Of a stretch of DNA of 64,000 nucleotides, positions 55,706-64,000 are shown piece after piece. Each line of letters starts with the position of its first letter. Position 1 is the stretch's first letter. This stretch comes from Comamonadaceae bacterium (lineage in GTDB: Bacteria > Pseudomonadota > Gammaproteobacteria > Burkholderiales > Burkholderiaceae_C). The DNA lies in the NCBI GenBank assembly GCA_027488985.1, contig JAIYAR010000007.1, positions 1 to 64,000 of the forward strand. Reading direction: 5' to 3'. Below the pieces are notes generated by a model that was given only the letters and a program-made list of their open reading frames with translations, was not told where the DNA came from and made no database searches. Made by a program: the position numbers and the translations under genes.

Positions 55706-56656
55706 TTACACCTGTACTTGCGCACGGCGCAATTGCAGGGTGGTATTGATGGCGCGGCTTAGCTTGGCTGCGTACTCGGGGTCGGTGGCGTAGCCGGCTT
55801 TTTGCAAGCCGCTGGCAAATGCTGTGACCGACTTGGTCTGTTCTCTCGCTTTGGCGTAGCGTGGGCTATCGGAGATCAGGCGGGCGTAGTCTTTGAAAGA
55901 GTCTTCAAAAGAGTCGTAGGCGCGGAACTTGGCCACTTTCTTCTGGGCTACTCCGTTCACGTATTCGGTAGTGGTGATTTCGGCCACTTTGCCCTTCCAG
56001 CTGGCACCGGCCTTGATACCGAAGAGGTTGAAGGAGTTGCTGCCGTCTTTGTTGCGGATCTGGTGCTTGCCCCAACCGGTTTCATGGCCGGCTTGGCCCA
56101 GCATGAAGCTGGCAGGGATGCCGGTGGCCTTTTCAATCTTGTTGGCAGCGTCTGAATGCTTGGACACGAAGTCGGCTTGGCTGGCGGTCGGCGCTTTTTT
56201 GGTTTTCACCGGTGTGAGCACAGCGTCCGATGCGGTGATTCTGTCTGGCACCGCTTTGTTGCTCAGGCTTTCCGGGGCTTTGACGGTGGTTGGTAGCGCA
56301 CTCCCGGTACCCTGGCCCGGCATTTCAACCCCCATCTGGCGTGCGAGTTGTTGGGAAATCAGGTCGGACAAACCGCCGGGCTGGCCCGACATGCTGACCG
56401 ATAGCTGCTGGTCAAACAGATCTGTGCCCAAGTCGCTGCCGGGGTTGTCCAACATGCCGGACTTCATGGTCGCCTCGCGCATGCTTTTGATGAGCTCGCG
56501 CATGAACAGGGATTCAAACTGTTTGGCGGTTTCGCGAATGCTCTCCGGAGTGGCTTTATCCGCACTGGCTTTCAGTGCGCCCAAGGAACGGGCGTCTGCG
56601 ACCAGATCCTGTGCACTGGAGATGTTGGAACTTCCGGAGAAGGAACCGTAGCTCAT
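55706..56656 (-). CDS. flgJ: Flagellar rod assembly protein/muramidase FlgJ
   Basis: A 316-residue two-domain protein. The N-terminal rod-cap region (about 20-110) has ETAKQFESLFMRELIKSMRE. A Pro/Thr/Lys linker (about 115-160) precedes the C-terminal glucosaminidase domain with LGQAGHETGWGKHQIRNKDG, which holds the likely catalytic glutamate. It opens the peptidoglycan for rod growth. Such fused FlgJ is usual in beta- and gammaproteobacteria. Confidence 0.95.
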   Translation of the reverse strand: MSYGSFSGSSNISSAQDLVADARSLGALKASADKATPESIRETAKQFESLFMRELIKSMREATMKSGMLDNPGSDLGTDLFDQQLSVSMSGQPGGLSDLISQQLARQMGVEMPGQGTGSALPTTVKAPESLSNKAVPDRITASDAVLTPVKTKKAPTASQADFVSKHSDAANKIEKATGIPASFMLGQAGHETGWGKHQIRNKDGSNSFNLFGIKAGASWKGKVAEITTTEYVNGVAQKKVAKFRAYDSFEDSFKDYARLISDSPRYAKAREQTKSVTAFASGLQKAGYATDPEYAAKLSRAINTTLQLRRAQVQV

Positions 56657-56657
56657 A

Positions 56658-57803
56658 TCAAATGACCTCCAACTCCGCGTTCAATGCGCCGGCCGACTTG
56701 ATGGCCTGAAGAATTGCGAGCAGATCCTGCGGGGTCGCACCCAGGGAATTCAGGGCTTTCACCACATCCGTAAGCTGGGCCGCTTGCGGGAGTTGGATGA
56801 GCTTTCCAGCATCCTGCTTGATTTCGATATTGGCTTTTTCACCGACCACGGTCTGCCCGCCGGATAGTGGGTTGGGTTGGCTGATGACGGGGCTGGACGA
56901 TACGCTGACCGACAGGTTGCCGTGTGCGATTGCGCAGGCGCCCAAGGTCACCGCCTGGTTCATAACGATAGAACCGGTCCGCGAGTTGATGATGATCTTG
57001 GCCGCGGCGATAGAGTTGTCAACCGGGAGCTCTTCCATATCGGCAATAAAGCTTACCCGTTCATTCGGGTTGGTAGGTGCTTTGACTTGCACGGTGCGGC
57101 CGTCCAGCGCTTGGGCTACACCGGGGCCAAACCGGTTGTTCACAGCCTGAGCGACTTTACGGGCGGTTTGAAAATCTGAGGCATTGAGGCTGAGGTTGAT
57201 GGTGGGGCCGTCCTGCAGGCTGGTGGCGACCGATCGCTCCACTTGGGCTCCATCCGGAATGCGGCCGGCACTCAGGTGGTTGACCTGCACCTTGCTACCG
57301 CCCGCGGATGCACCCGCGCCAGCCACAATCAGGTTGCCTTGGGCCATCGCGTATACCTCGCCATCCGCACCTTTAAGGGGCGTGGCAATCAAGGTGCCGC
57401 CTTTGAGAGACTTGGCGTTGCCCAAAGAGGAAACGTTGATGTCCAGCATTTGGCCGGGGCGCGCAAACGCCGGGAGTTGTGCCGTTACCAGCACCGCTGC
57501 CACGTTTTTCATCTGAAGTTGCGTCAATGAAGCGGGTGTGAGGGTGAGGCCCAACTGCTCCATGTAGTTCTTCAGGCCCTGGGTGGTGTAGGGCATCTGG
57601 GTGGTCTGGTCACCTGTGCCATCCAGGCCAATCACGAGGCCGAAGCCGGTCAGCTGGTTGCTGCGCACCCCTTCGATGGCAGCGACCTCTTTGATGCGGG
57701 TTGCGCTGTGAGCCACTGGCGCGAAGGCCATGCTGAGCGCCATGCACAAGCTCGCCCAGCGCCGGAGGCGGGGGGTGTCTGTAAGCAGGTTCCAGTGTGT
57801 CAT
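56658..57803 (-). CDS. flgI: Flagellar P-ring protein FlgI
   Basis: A 381-residue periplasmic protein with a signal peptide (about 1-33, ending APVAHSA). Conserved blocks include IKEVAAIEGVRSNQLTGFGL, VIGLDGTGDQT, LKNYMEQLGL and the ATPLKGADGEVYAMAQGNL region. It forms the P ring around the rod. It is followed by flgJ after one base. Confidence 0.96.
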   Translation of the reverse strand: MTHWNLLTDTPRLRRWASLCMALSMAFAPVAHSATRIKEVAAIEGVRSNQLTGFGLVIGLDGTGDQTTQMPYTTQGLKNYMEQLGLTLTPASLTQLQMKNVAAVLVTAQLPAFARPGQMLDINVSSLGNAKSLKGGTLIATPLKGADGEVYAMAQGNLIVAGAGASAGGSKVQVNHLSAGRIPDGAQVERSVATSLQDGPTINLSLNASDFQTARKVAQAVNNRFGPGVAQALDGRTVQVKAPTNPNERVSFIADMEELPVDNSIAAAKIIINSRTGSIVMNQAVTLGACAIAHGNLSVSVSSSPVISQPNPLSGGQTVVGEKANIEIKQDAGKLIQLPQAAQLTDVVKALNSLGATPQDLLAILQAIKSAGALNAELEVI

Positions 57804-57869
57804 GTGCCGATTCGGTTAACGGGGCGATCCGACTGGATCTGTTACCCCTCGGCACTATTTTGGATTTCT

Positions 57870-58559
57870 TTAGAAGGGCTGAAAACTCAAAAAGAACCGT
57901 GATAACCAGCCAACTGTTTGGGCTTCGCCCTGAGCGCCACGTCCTCGAGACTCTACCCGGACGTTAGCGACTTGGGTAGAGCTGATGATGCTGCCGGGTT
58001 GCAGCATGCGCGGATCAATCGTGCCGGAGAAGCGCAAGACATCCACGTTCTGGTTGACGCCGATCTGCTTCTCGCCGGTGACGACCAGGTGGCCGTTGGG
58101 CAAAGTTTCAATGACTGTTGCGGTGATGGAGCCCGAGAACGTATTGGCGCTCTCGGTACCGCCTTTGCCTGAGAAATTGTTGTTGGTGGCAGCGCCAATA
58201 TTGAGCTTACCCAAGCCCGCCAGGGTCTGATCAGGCAGAGCAGTGATGGCGGAGTCGATCGATGTGTTGCGATTGACTGTGGACGTGGATTTTTGGCTGG
58301 CAGTGACGTTTTCCACGATCTGAATGGTGACAGCATCGCCCACTAGTCGGGCCCGACGGTCTTCAAACGCTGGCCGGAATGCCGCTGTCTGGTAAATGCT
58401 GCCGTTGGCCGGTTTGGACACCACCGACGCGATGGGAGCTGCAGGTACACGAGGCTCCACAAAGTCGACCGTAACTTTCTGCGGCATTTGCTGGCAACCC
58501 GCTGCCAGCAGCACGAGGGCTGTAGCGACGGCGATGCGGGTGAGTGTGGGGTGTGACAT
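57870..58559 (-). CDS. flgH: Flagellar L-ring lipoprotein FlgH
   Basis: A 229-residue outer-membrane lipoprotein. The lipobox LAAGC places the lipid at about Cys22. FlgH family blocks are GDAVTIQIVENVTASQKSTS, GHLVVTGEKQIGVNQ and LRFSGTIDPRMLQPGSIISS. It forms the L ring. It is 66 bp before flgI, the widest gap inside the operon, with no clear hairpin. Confidence 0.96.
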   Translation of the reverse strand: MSHPTLTRIAVATALVLLAAGCQQMPQKVTVDFVEPRVPAAPIASVVSKPANGSIYQTAAFRPAFEDRRARLVGDAVTIQIVENVTASQKSTSTVNRNTSIDSAITALPDQTLAGLGKLNIGAATNNNFSGKGGTESANTFSGSITATVIETLPNGHLVVTGEKQIGVNQNVDVLRFSGTIDPRMLQPGSIISSTQVANVRVESRGRGAQGEAQTVGWLSRFFLSFQPF

Positions 58560-58568
58560 GGCGGATCC

Positions 58569-59351
58569 TTACAGCTGACCGAGCTTCTGCAGCATCTGGT
58601 CAGAGGTTTGAATGGCCTTGGAGTTCATCTCGTAGGCACGCTGGGTCTGGATCATGGTCACCAGTTCCTGTACCACGTTAACGTTGGAGGTTTCCACAAA
58701 ACCTTGCGCCAAGGTGCCCAAGCCGTTCGCGCCGGCAGTGCCTGCATTGGGTTGACCGGAGGCCGTGCTTTCCGCATAGATGTTTTGGCCCTTAGGCTCC
58801 AAGCCGGCGGGGTTGATAAAGCTGGCCAGTGTGATGGTGCCTATGGGCTGGGGCGCGACGTTGCCGGGTACCTGGGCCGTGACTGCGCCGTCCTGCGCAA
58901 TCGCCACACTGGTGGCGTTGGCTGGGATGTTGATGCCGTTCAGGATAGGCAGTCCGTTGGAGGTGACCAAGCGACCTGCGTTGTCGATCTGGAAGGCGCC
59001 GTCCCGGGTGTAACCGGTGGTCCCGTCGGGCATGGTGACCTGGAAGAAACCGTTGCCTTGAATGGCGACATCCAGATTGTTGTTGGACTGCTGCAAATTG
59101 CCTTGGGAGAAGGACCGGCTGGTGGCCACGGTGCGCACACCCAGACCCAGTTGCAGTCCTGTGGGTAGTGTGGACTGTTCCGAAGTGTTGGAGCCCACTT
59201 GACGCAGGTTCTGGTACATCAAGTCTTCAAACACCGCGTGCGATTTTTTGAAGCCGTTGGTGGAAACGTTGGCCAAGTTGTTGGAGATCACGTCCAGCTG
59301 CATTTGCTGGGCTTCCATGCCCGTTTTGGAGATCCAGAGGGAGTTAATCAT
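58569..59351 (-). CDS. flgG: Flagellar distal rod protein FlgG
   Basis: A 260-residue rod protein with N-terminal [20 protein letters not shown] and [19 protein letters not shown], FlgG features. The C-terminal motif [20 protein letters not shown] is diagnostic. Its length matches the family's 260 residues. Confidence 0.97.
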   Translation of the reverse strand: MINSLWISKTGMEAQQMQLDVISNNLANVSTNGFKKSHAVFEDLMYQNLRQVGSNTSEQSTLPTGLQLGLGVRTVATSRSFSQGNLQQSNNNLDVAIQGNGFFQVTMPDGTTGYTRDGAFQIDNAGRLVTSNGLPILNGINIPANATSVAIAQDGAVTAQVPGNVAPQPIGTITLASFINPAGLEPKGQNIYAESTASGQPNAGTAGANGLGTLAQGFVETSNVNVVQELVTMIQTQRAYEMNSKAIQTSDQMLQKLGQL

Positions 59352-59356
59352 GGCAT

Positions 59357-60097
59357 TTATCCTTGCAGGTTGAGGAGCTGGCCGGCCGCACGGTCATTGG
59401 ATTCGGCGGTTTGCATCAGCCGGGTCTGGGCTTCAAACTGGCGTGCGGTCTGGATCATGCCGACCATGGCTTCAATGGCGTTGACGTTGGAGCCTTCGAG
59501 CATGCCGGCTTGCACCCGCGCAGTATCTTCGTTGTTGAGTGGGTCGCCTGACAGCGCGCGGAACAAGCCGTCGCCACCACGGACCAAGGGATCCTCCGGG
59601 GTAGGCACCACGAGTTTGAGCCGTCCGATGGCATTGGCCGGTTGGTTGCCCAGTTTGGCACTGACGGTGCCGTCCGGTTGGACGGTCAGCTCAGCGCCTG
59701 CAGGCGAGGTGATGGGGGATCCATCGCTGGAAAGAACTTGCAAACCGTTGCCGGTGGTCAAGGTCCCGTCTGTAGCTACCTCAATATGGCCATTGCGCGT
59801 ATAGGCCTCGGTGCCGTCCAGTCCTTGTACTGCAAACCATGCATCACCCTTGGCCATCACGTCCAGGCTGCGATCGGTGCGCATGGCTGGGCCGGGGGTG
59901 TTGAGATGACCGGCCGTTGCCTCGAGTGCAAAGACTCGCGTTGTAGCCCCCTCCCCGCGCAGTGGAACAGCGCGGTAGGTGGCCAGTTGGGCGCGAAAGC
60001 CATTGGTCGATACGTTGGCCAGATTGTTGGCCAGGACCGACTGGCGGCTAGCCGCCGCATTGGCGCCGGTCATTGCGGTGTAAATCAGGCGGTCCAT
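59357..60097 (-). CDS. flgF: Flagellar proximal rod protein FlgF
   Basis: A 246-residue rod protein. It starts [20 protein letters not shown] with the shared [20 protein letters not shown] box and ends with [20 protein letters not shown], typical of FlgF. It is 5 bp from flgG. Confidence 0.96.
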   Translation of the reverse strand: MDRLIYTAMTGANAAASRQSVLANNLANVSTNGFRAQLATYRAVPLRGEGATTRVFALEATAGHLNTPGPAMRTDRSLDVMAKGDAWFAVQGLDGTEAYTRNGHIEVATDGTLTTGNGLQVLSSDGSPITSPAGAELTVQPDGTVSAKLGNQPANAIGRLKLVVPTPEDPLVRGGDGLFRALSGDPLNNEDTARVQAGMLEGSNVNAIEAMVGMIQTARQFEAQTRLMQTAESNDRAAGQLLNLQG

Positions 60098-60122
60098 GGT
60101 GTGTTTGCTCCAGAGCTAACTG

Positions 60123-61520
60123 TTAACGCAGGTTGACCAGCGTCGACATGATCTGGTCCTGGGTCTTGATGGTTTGCGCGTTGGCCTGGTAGTTACGCTG
60201 GGCCGTCATCATGTTGACCAGCTCACCGGTAAGGTCGACGTTGGAGTCTTCCAGGGCGCCCGAGCGCAGGCCGCCGAATTTGCCCAAGCCCGGGCTGCCG
60301 AGTACCGGTTGCCCGGACGCATAGGACTCGATCCAGTTACCCCCTCCGATCTGGGTCAAACCTTGCACATTGCGGAAATCCGCCAGCAACAATTGGCCGC
60401 GTGCTTGTGTTTCCCCGTTGGAATACCGCGTGGTGATCACGCCGCTTTCATCGATGGTGATTCCTGTGAGATCACCGGCGGTATATCCGTCCTGGGTCAG
60501 GTTGGATACCGCAAATGAAGTGCCGTATTGCGTTGTCTTGGATACATCCAGCGATGCGGTGAACGTTCCGATGGCAGTGTTGGGCGACGTCAAAGTCAGG
60601 TTTTGCGTCGCTAGCGGTGAAGTCAGCCTGCCGTTGACGTCGTAGTTCAGTTGAAACAGGGCGCCGGTGGCGCCCAACACCAGCTGAGGGTCTGCTGCAA
60701 AGGTGCCGGTGCCTGCAGCAGCGAAGGTTGCCCTCTGATTAGGGCCGGGATTGGCAGTGTTAAACGCAACGTTTGCATTGTGGGTTGCATAGATTGCGGC
60801 ATTCGCATTCAGCGCAGTAGTACCTGCCGCGACATTCGTAGAGTCATAGACGTCCCAAGTGTCAACGGTGACGGCCGGGTTCGCGGTGGTGTCCGGGCCG
60901 CGTTTTACAAAATACAGGCTGACAGGAACTTCATTGCCTTGGGAGTCGAAAGCAGTGAGCGTGGTTCCATAGGTCGAAATCGGGGTCGGTGGTGTACTTT
61001 GGATTGCAGGCTTGGTACGCGCATCCAAGTTGAACTCCGCTTCTATGCTGGTTGTTGCCTGCGCTGGAATAGGTGCATTTGTTGGAATGACCATATTCTC
61101 CGGAGTAATGCTGGTGCGATTGCCCAGCAAGTCCGTGGGGTAGCCCATCACGTTTGCGCCGCCGTTGGTGATCAGGTTGCCTGTGGCGTCGAGCTTGAAT
61201 TGACCATCGCGGGTATACGCCGTGGAGAGGTCAGGCATGGTCAGTTGGAAAAATCCGTTGCCGTTGATTGCAACGTCAAGATTGTTGCCGGTAATGCTGA
61301 TATTTCCCTGGGTGAACTGTTGGGCCACGGTTCCCACCGCTACACCGATGCCAGGTGTCATGTTTCCGCCTGCGGGTCCCAATTGCGTGGCAATAAGTGC
61401 AGAGAACTCTGTGCGTGAAGACTTCATGCCCACAGTGTTGGCATTTGCGATGTTGTTGCCGATGACATCCAGATTCTTGCTGGAGGCATTCAGGCCGGAG
61501 AGTCCTGTTTGAAAGCTCAT
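60123..61520 (-). CDS. flgE: Flagellar hook protein FlgE
   Basis: A 465-residue hook subunit. The N-terminal MSFQTGLSGLNASSKNLDVI and NNIANANTVGMKSSRTEFSA and the C-terminal NVDLTGELVNMMTAQRNYQA are FlgE signatures. The middle (about 150-380) is the variable surface domain, Thr/Asn rich with many Ala, and longer than in E. coli (402 residues). Confidence 0.96.
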   Translation of the reverse strand: MSFQTGLSGLNASSKNLDVIGNNIANANTVGMKSSRTEFSALIATQLGPAGGNMTPGIGVAVGTVAQQFTQGNISITGNNLDVAINGNGFFQLTMPDLSTAYTRDGQFKLDATGNLITNGGANVMGYPTDLLGNRTSITPENMVIPTNAPIPAQATTSIEAEFNLDARTKPAIQSTPPTPISTYGTTLTAFDSQGNEVPVSLYFVKRGPDTTANPAVTVDTWDVYDSTNVAAGTTALNANAAIYATHNANVAFNTANPGPNQRATFAAAGTGTFAADPQLVLGATGALFQLNYDVNGRLTSPLATQNLTLTSPNTAIGTFTASLDVSKTTQYGTSFAVSNLTQDGYTAGDLTGITIDESGVITTRYSNGETQARGQLLLADFRNVQGLTQIGGGNWIESYASGQPVLGSPGLGKFGGLRSGALEDSNVDLTGELVNMMTAQRNYQANAQTIKTQDQIMSTLVNLR

Positions 61521-61546
61521 GGTGGTTTCCTCGGAAAAGGTCTGGA

Positions 61547-62188
61547 TCAGAGAATGGATTTCACGGCGCTGTAAGCCACTGCTGCTCTGCCTTTGAGTTG
61601 CAGTGACATCGCGCCGTTGTCAGTGCCGACGGCAGTGACGGTGTCTTGGGCGAGGCTGGTTGTCTTGATAGCTTGTCCACCCTGGGTGGCAGTGACTTTG
61701 AAGGTGGCGTTAGTTACACCGCTGTACTTGGATGCGTCCCACTGGAAATTGGTCTGCCCTGCGGGCAGAGAGCCCATGTTGATGGTTTCCAACAGCTGGC
61801 CGCCAGGAGTCCTGATGTCAATGGTGACCTTGTCGGCCTTGTTCGCCAGATTGACGGCACCTTTGGCAACTCCCCCATCAATCGACAGGGTGCTGGATTC
61901 CACCAGCACACCATGACCGACCATGCTGGCGCCTTGTAGCACCTGCATGGACGTGAATTGCTCGGCCATGCTTTTCATGGTTGCATTCAATTCCTGGATG
62001 CCTGAGACCGTGTTGATCTGTGCGATCTGGCTGGTCATCTGGGCGTTGTCCATGGGGTTCATCGGATCCTGGTTGTTGAGCTGGGCGACGAGCAGCTTCA
62101 TGAACCGGTCGGTTTGCTCCTGAGCGCTGACCGTGCCGCTGCTTGTTGCAGCGCTGGTGCCGGTGGTTCCACTGATGGCAGTTGTCAT
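61547..62188 (-). CDS. flgD: Flagellar hook scaffolding protein FlgD
   Basis: A 213-residue hook cap protein. The Ser/Thr-rich N-terminus (TSAATSSGTVSAQEQTDRFM) is followed by KLLVAQLNNQDPMNPMDNAQ, the family's most conserved block. The C-terminal Ig-like domain includes TIDIRTPGGQLLETINMGSL. It is needed to polymerise FlgE. Confidence 0.95.
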   Translation of the reverse strand: MTTAISGTTGTSAATSSGTVSAQEQTDRFMKLLVAQLNNQDPMNPMDNAQMTSQIAQINTVSGIQELNATMKSMAEQFTSMQVLQGASMVGHGVLVESSTLSIDGGVAKGAVNLANKADKVTIDIRTPGGQLLETINMGSLPAGQTNFQWDASKYSGVTNATFKVTATQGGQAIKTTSLAQDTVTAVGTDNGAMSLQLKGRAAVAYSAVKSIL

Positions 62189-62206
62189 TTCCTTTGATCC
62201 TCAGGT

Positions 62207-62611
62207 TTACTGACCCATTTGCAGCGTTTTGAGCAGCAGGCTTTTTGCGGTGTTCATCACTTCCACGTTGTTCTGGTACGAACGCGAGGCCGAAATCATG
62301 TTGACCATTTCTTCGACAGGGTTGACGTTGGATTGGGTGACATAGCCTTCTGCATCAGCGGAGGGGTGGAGGGGGTTGTGGACTTTGCGCAGCGGCTCGT
62401 TGCTCTCTTTGATGGAGCTGACTTTGACGCCCGAGGACGCCTCCGACCCCATGGGTACAGTTTCGAATACCACCTGGCGGCTTTTGTAGCCTTGGCCATC
62501 TGGCCCGGCGACTGCATCGGCATTGGCCAGGTTGCTGGCTACTACGTTCAATCGCTGGGACTGTGCGCTGACGGCGCTACCGCTGACATTGAAGATGGAA
62601 AACATGGACAT
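62207..62611 (-). CDS. flgC: Flagellar proximal rod protein FlgC
   Basis: A 134-residue rod protein with the start FSIFNVSGSAVSAQSQRLNV and the conserved NLANADAV block. The end SNVNPVEEMVNMISASRSYQ is a FlgC feature. It is 28 bp after flgB. Confidence 0.96.
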   Translation of the reverse strand: MSMFSIFNVSGSAVSAQSQRLNVVASNLANADAVAGPDGQGYKSRQVVFETVPMGSEASSGVKVSSIKESNEPLRKVHNPLHPSADAEGYVTQSNVNPVEEMVNMISASRSYQNNVEVMNTAKSLLLKTLQMGQ

Positions 62612-62639
62612 GGTGTGTCTCCGGTGTCTTTATTCAGGC

Positions 62640-63080
62640 TTACTGACCTTGAATAGCGCTCAAGATTGTTCTGGACGAGCCGTTAATGAAGCGAAGGGTT
62701 GCTTCATAACGCACGGAGTTGTCTACGAAGTTGGCACGCTCGCGGTCCAAGTCGACACTGTTGCCATCCATCGCAGGCTGCGTCTGCAGGGTGTAGCCCA
62801 ATTTGTTGTTGTCGCCGATGGCCGAGCCCTGAATCGGAGTCAGCGGGATGTGCCGTTGATTTGTAGTCCCGTCGGCAGGTGTGCCGCTCGATGGTGACGC
62901 CAGAGCTATCGTGGGGCCGGAAGTGGCTTCGGCCATGGCTTTTTTGAAGTCGAAATCGCGGCCGGAGTATCCCGGGGTGTCTGCGTTGGCGATATTGCTG
63001 GCGATGACACGTTGACGTTCGGCGCGCAGCACCAATCCCTTCGATTGGAAGTCCAACGCGTTGGTGAGATTGGAAAACAT
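62640..63080 (-). CDS. flgB: Flagellar proximal rod protein FlgB
   Basis: A 146-residue rod protein, first gene of the flg operon. Start MFSNLTNALDFQSKGLVLRA and ASNIANADTPGYSGRDFDFK are FlgB features; the C-terminus has ERANFVDNSVRYEATLRFIN. The ATG at 63080 is chosen because a GAGG sits 6-10 bases upstream; an in-frame GTG two codons earlier would place the start too close to it. Confidence 0.95.
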   Translation of the reverse strand: MFSNLTNALDFQSKGLVLRAERQRVIASNIANADTPGYSGRDFDFKKAMAEATSGPTIALASPSSGTPADGTTNQRHIPLTPIQGSAIGDNNKLGYTLQTQPAMDGNSVDLDRERANFVDNSVRYEATLRFINGSSRTILSAIQGQ

Positions 63081-63254
63081 GAGCACCTCGACAAATGTCT
63101 ATCGCTCCCGGCAGGGGCCAAGGCTGGCGACGTGAGGTAATTATGGGAAAAGCTTTAATTTTTGAGCCTTGGAATAAGGCGTCGAAAGTTGCGCATTTGC
63201 GAGCTTCTTAGGATTTGTGTATTCCTATAGTGAAGGCCTCCTCAGGAGTCTTTC
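63081..63254. promoter_or_regulatory. Divergent flgB-flgA control region
   Basis: A 174-bp gap that must hold promoters for flgBCDEFGHIJKL and flgA. It is A/T-rich in places (GCTTTAATTTTTGAGCC). I found no clear sigma-28 (TAAA...GCCGATAA) or sigma-54 (TGGCAC-N5-TTGC) box. If an FlhDC-type activator controls it, its site cannot be recognised by eye. Confidence 0.4.
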
Positions 63255-63992
63255 ATGTCTTTGATTATTTGTTCCTTCATTCAACGCGCGCTTCCTCGCG
63301 CGATGCTGGCGGCCGGGCTATGCGTGGTGACATCTGCCGGTGCCCAGGACCAGGGTGCTGCGGTGTTGCAGGCGATGGCCCAGAGCTGGGCAACCAATGC
63401 CGTGTTGAAAGCGCAGCGCACAGAGGGGCCCAATTTACGAATGGAAGTCACCGTCGGGGCGTTGGACAGTCGGGTCAAACTGGCTGCTTGCGGAAACATC
63501 GAGCCCTATGTGCCGCCGGGCTCGCGCTTGTGGGGACGCAGCCGCATCGGAATGCGGTGCGTCGATGGCATCAGTCGTTGGAATGTGACCTTGCCTGTGA
63601 CTGTCAAAGCGATGGGTGAAGCATGGGTGATCAAAAATCAGGTCAACCCCGGAACCAATATTGCCGATACAGACGTCACACGAGGTGAGGTCGATTGGGC
63701 GGATGAGCCGAATCCGGTTCTGTCCGACAAGGCTTCCTGGCTGGGTCATACTGCCAGCCGTACGCTGAGCACCGGCCAAGCGCTGCGTCAAGGCATGGTT
63801 CGCCCCGCACAGGTTTTTCAGGCGGGCGCGTCGGTCAAGATCGTGGCGCAAGGACCAGGATTCCAGATTTCCAGCGAGGCCCAAGCGCTCTCAGCGGGCG
63901 TTATCGGGCAACAAGCGCGCGTCCGGATGGACAACGGCCGGGTTGCATCGGGCACGGTGCTGGATATGCGTACAGTGAAAATCGACCTGTAA
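63255..63992 (+). CDS. flgA: Flagellar P-ring assembly chaperone FlgA
   Basis: A 245-residue periplasmic chaperone. The signal peptide is at about 1-30 (LPRAMLAAGLCVVTSAGAQ). The C-terminal SAF domain has INDQVNPGTNI-like features: VIKNQVNPGTNIADTDVTRG and TGQALRQGMVRPAQVFQAG. It helps FlgI form the P ring. It is divergent from flgB, the standard arrangement. The gene ends 8 bp before the window edge. Confidence 0.95.
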   Translation: MSLIICSFIQRALPRAMLAAGLCVVTSAGAQDQGAAVLQAMAQSWATNAVLKAQRTEGPNLRMEVTVGALDSRVKLAACGNIEPYVPPGSRLWGRSRIGMRCVDGISRWNVTLPVTVKAMGEAWVIKNQVNPGTNIADTDVTRGEVDWADEPNPVLSDKASWLGHTASRTLSTGQALRQGMVRPAQVFQAGASVKIVAQGPGFQISSEAQALSAGVIGQQARVRMDNGRVASGTVLDMRTVKIDL

Positions 63993-64000
63993 TGGCGGGT

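Noticed and set aside
63081..63254. Sigma-28 or sigma-54 promoter for the flagellar operon
   Set aside because: No sequence with both halves at correct spacing was found on either strand.

Overview
The window reads as chromosomal DNA of a betaproteobacterium, most likely Burkholderiales/Comamonadaceae (Rhodoferax-like). This is an inference from gene order (tuf-trnW-secE-nusG-rplKAJL-rpoBC), from protein sequences, from hemE next to priA, and from a small interspersed repeat that I associate with this family. No database search was possible.

Layout. 1-12.4 kb: end of tuf, tRNA-Trp, secE-nusG, the L11-L1 and L10-L7/L12 ribosomal protein genes with structured leaders, then rpoB and rpoC with a strong terminator. 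12.4-18.1 kb: a LemA-like protein, rsmB, a DUF4390 secreted protein, an NtrY-type kinase with an unusual NtrX-like regulator lacking the AAA+ domain, and tRNA-Phe. 18.2-31 kb: housekeeping and envelope genes (pldA, rep, an AEC transporter, a lipoprotein, priA, hemE, a CoA-binding protein, dsbD). The priA-hemE gap holds two perfect DnaA boxes. 31-38.5 kb: an orphan sensor kinase, a creatininase-family amidohydrolase, a CapA-like protein, amtB, a histidine phosphatase and a small J-domain protein. 38.6-39.4 kb: two integron-type gene cassettes, each with an attC-like site and no integrase in view. 39.8-48 kb: an eight-gene minus-strand operon of amino-acid-related functions (EamA and LysE exporters, cupin, aminotransferase, GST, two PhzF paralogues, Thr/Ser dehydratase), divergent from a MocR-family regulator. 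48-64 kb: motility and signalling: a chemoreceptor, an HD-GYP-like protein, an HDOD protein at the end of the flagellar operon flgBCDEFGHIJKL, and divergent flgA.

The most striking signal is a roughly 40-55 bp interspersed repeat seen at nine places, seven of them inside or at the end of coding genes. In two unrelated genes (pldA and dsbD) the same repeat, in the same frame, encodes the hydrophobic core and the Ala-X-Ala cleavage site of the signal peptide. A second copy in dsbD encodes what looks like the last membrane helix. Other copies form the linker of the MocR regulator, lie in both PhzF genes, and provide the stop codon of the dehydratase gene. Other points worth a second look are the integrase-less cassette pair, the AAA+-less NtrX-like protein, an acceptor-stem mismatch in tRNA-Phe, and the 8-gene MocR-linked operon.
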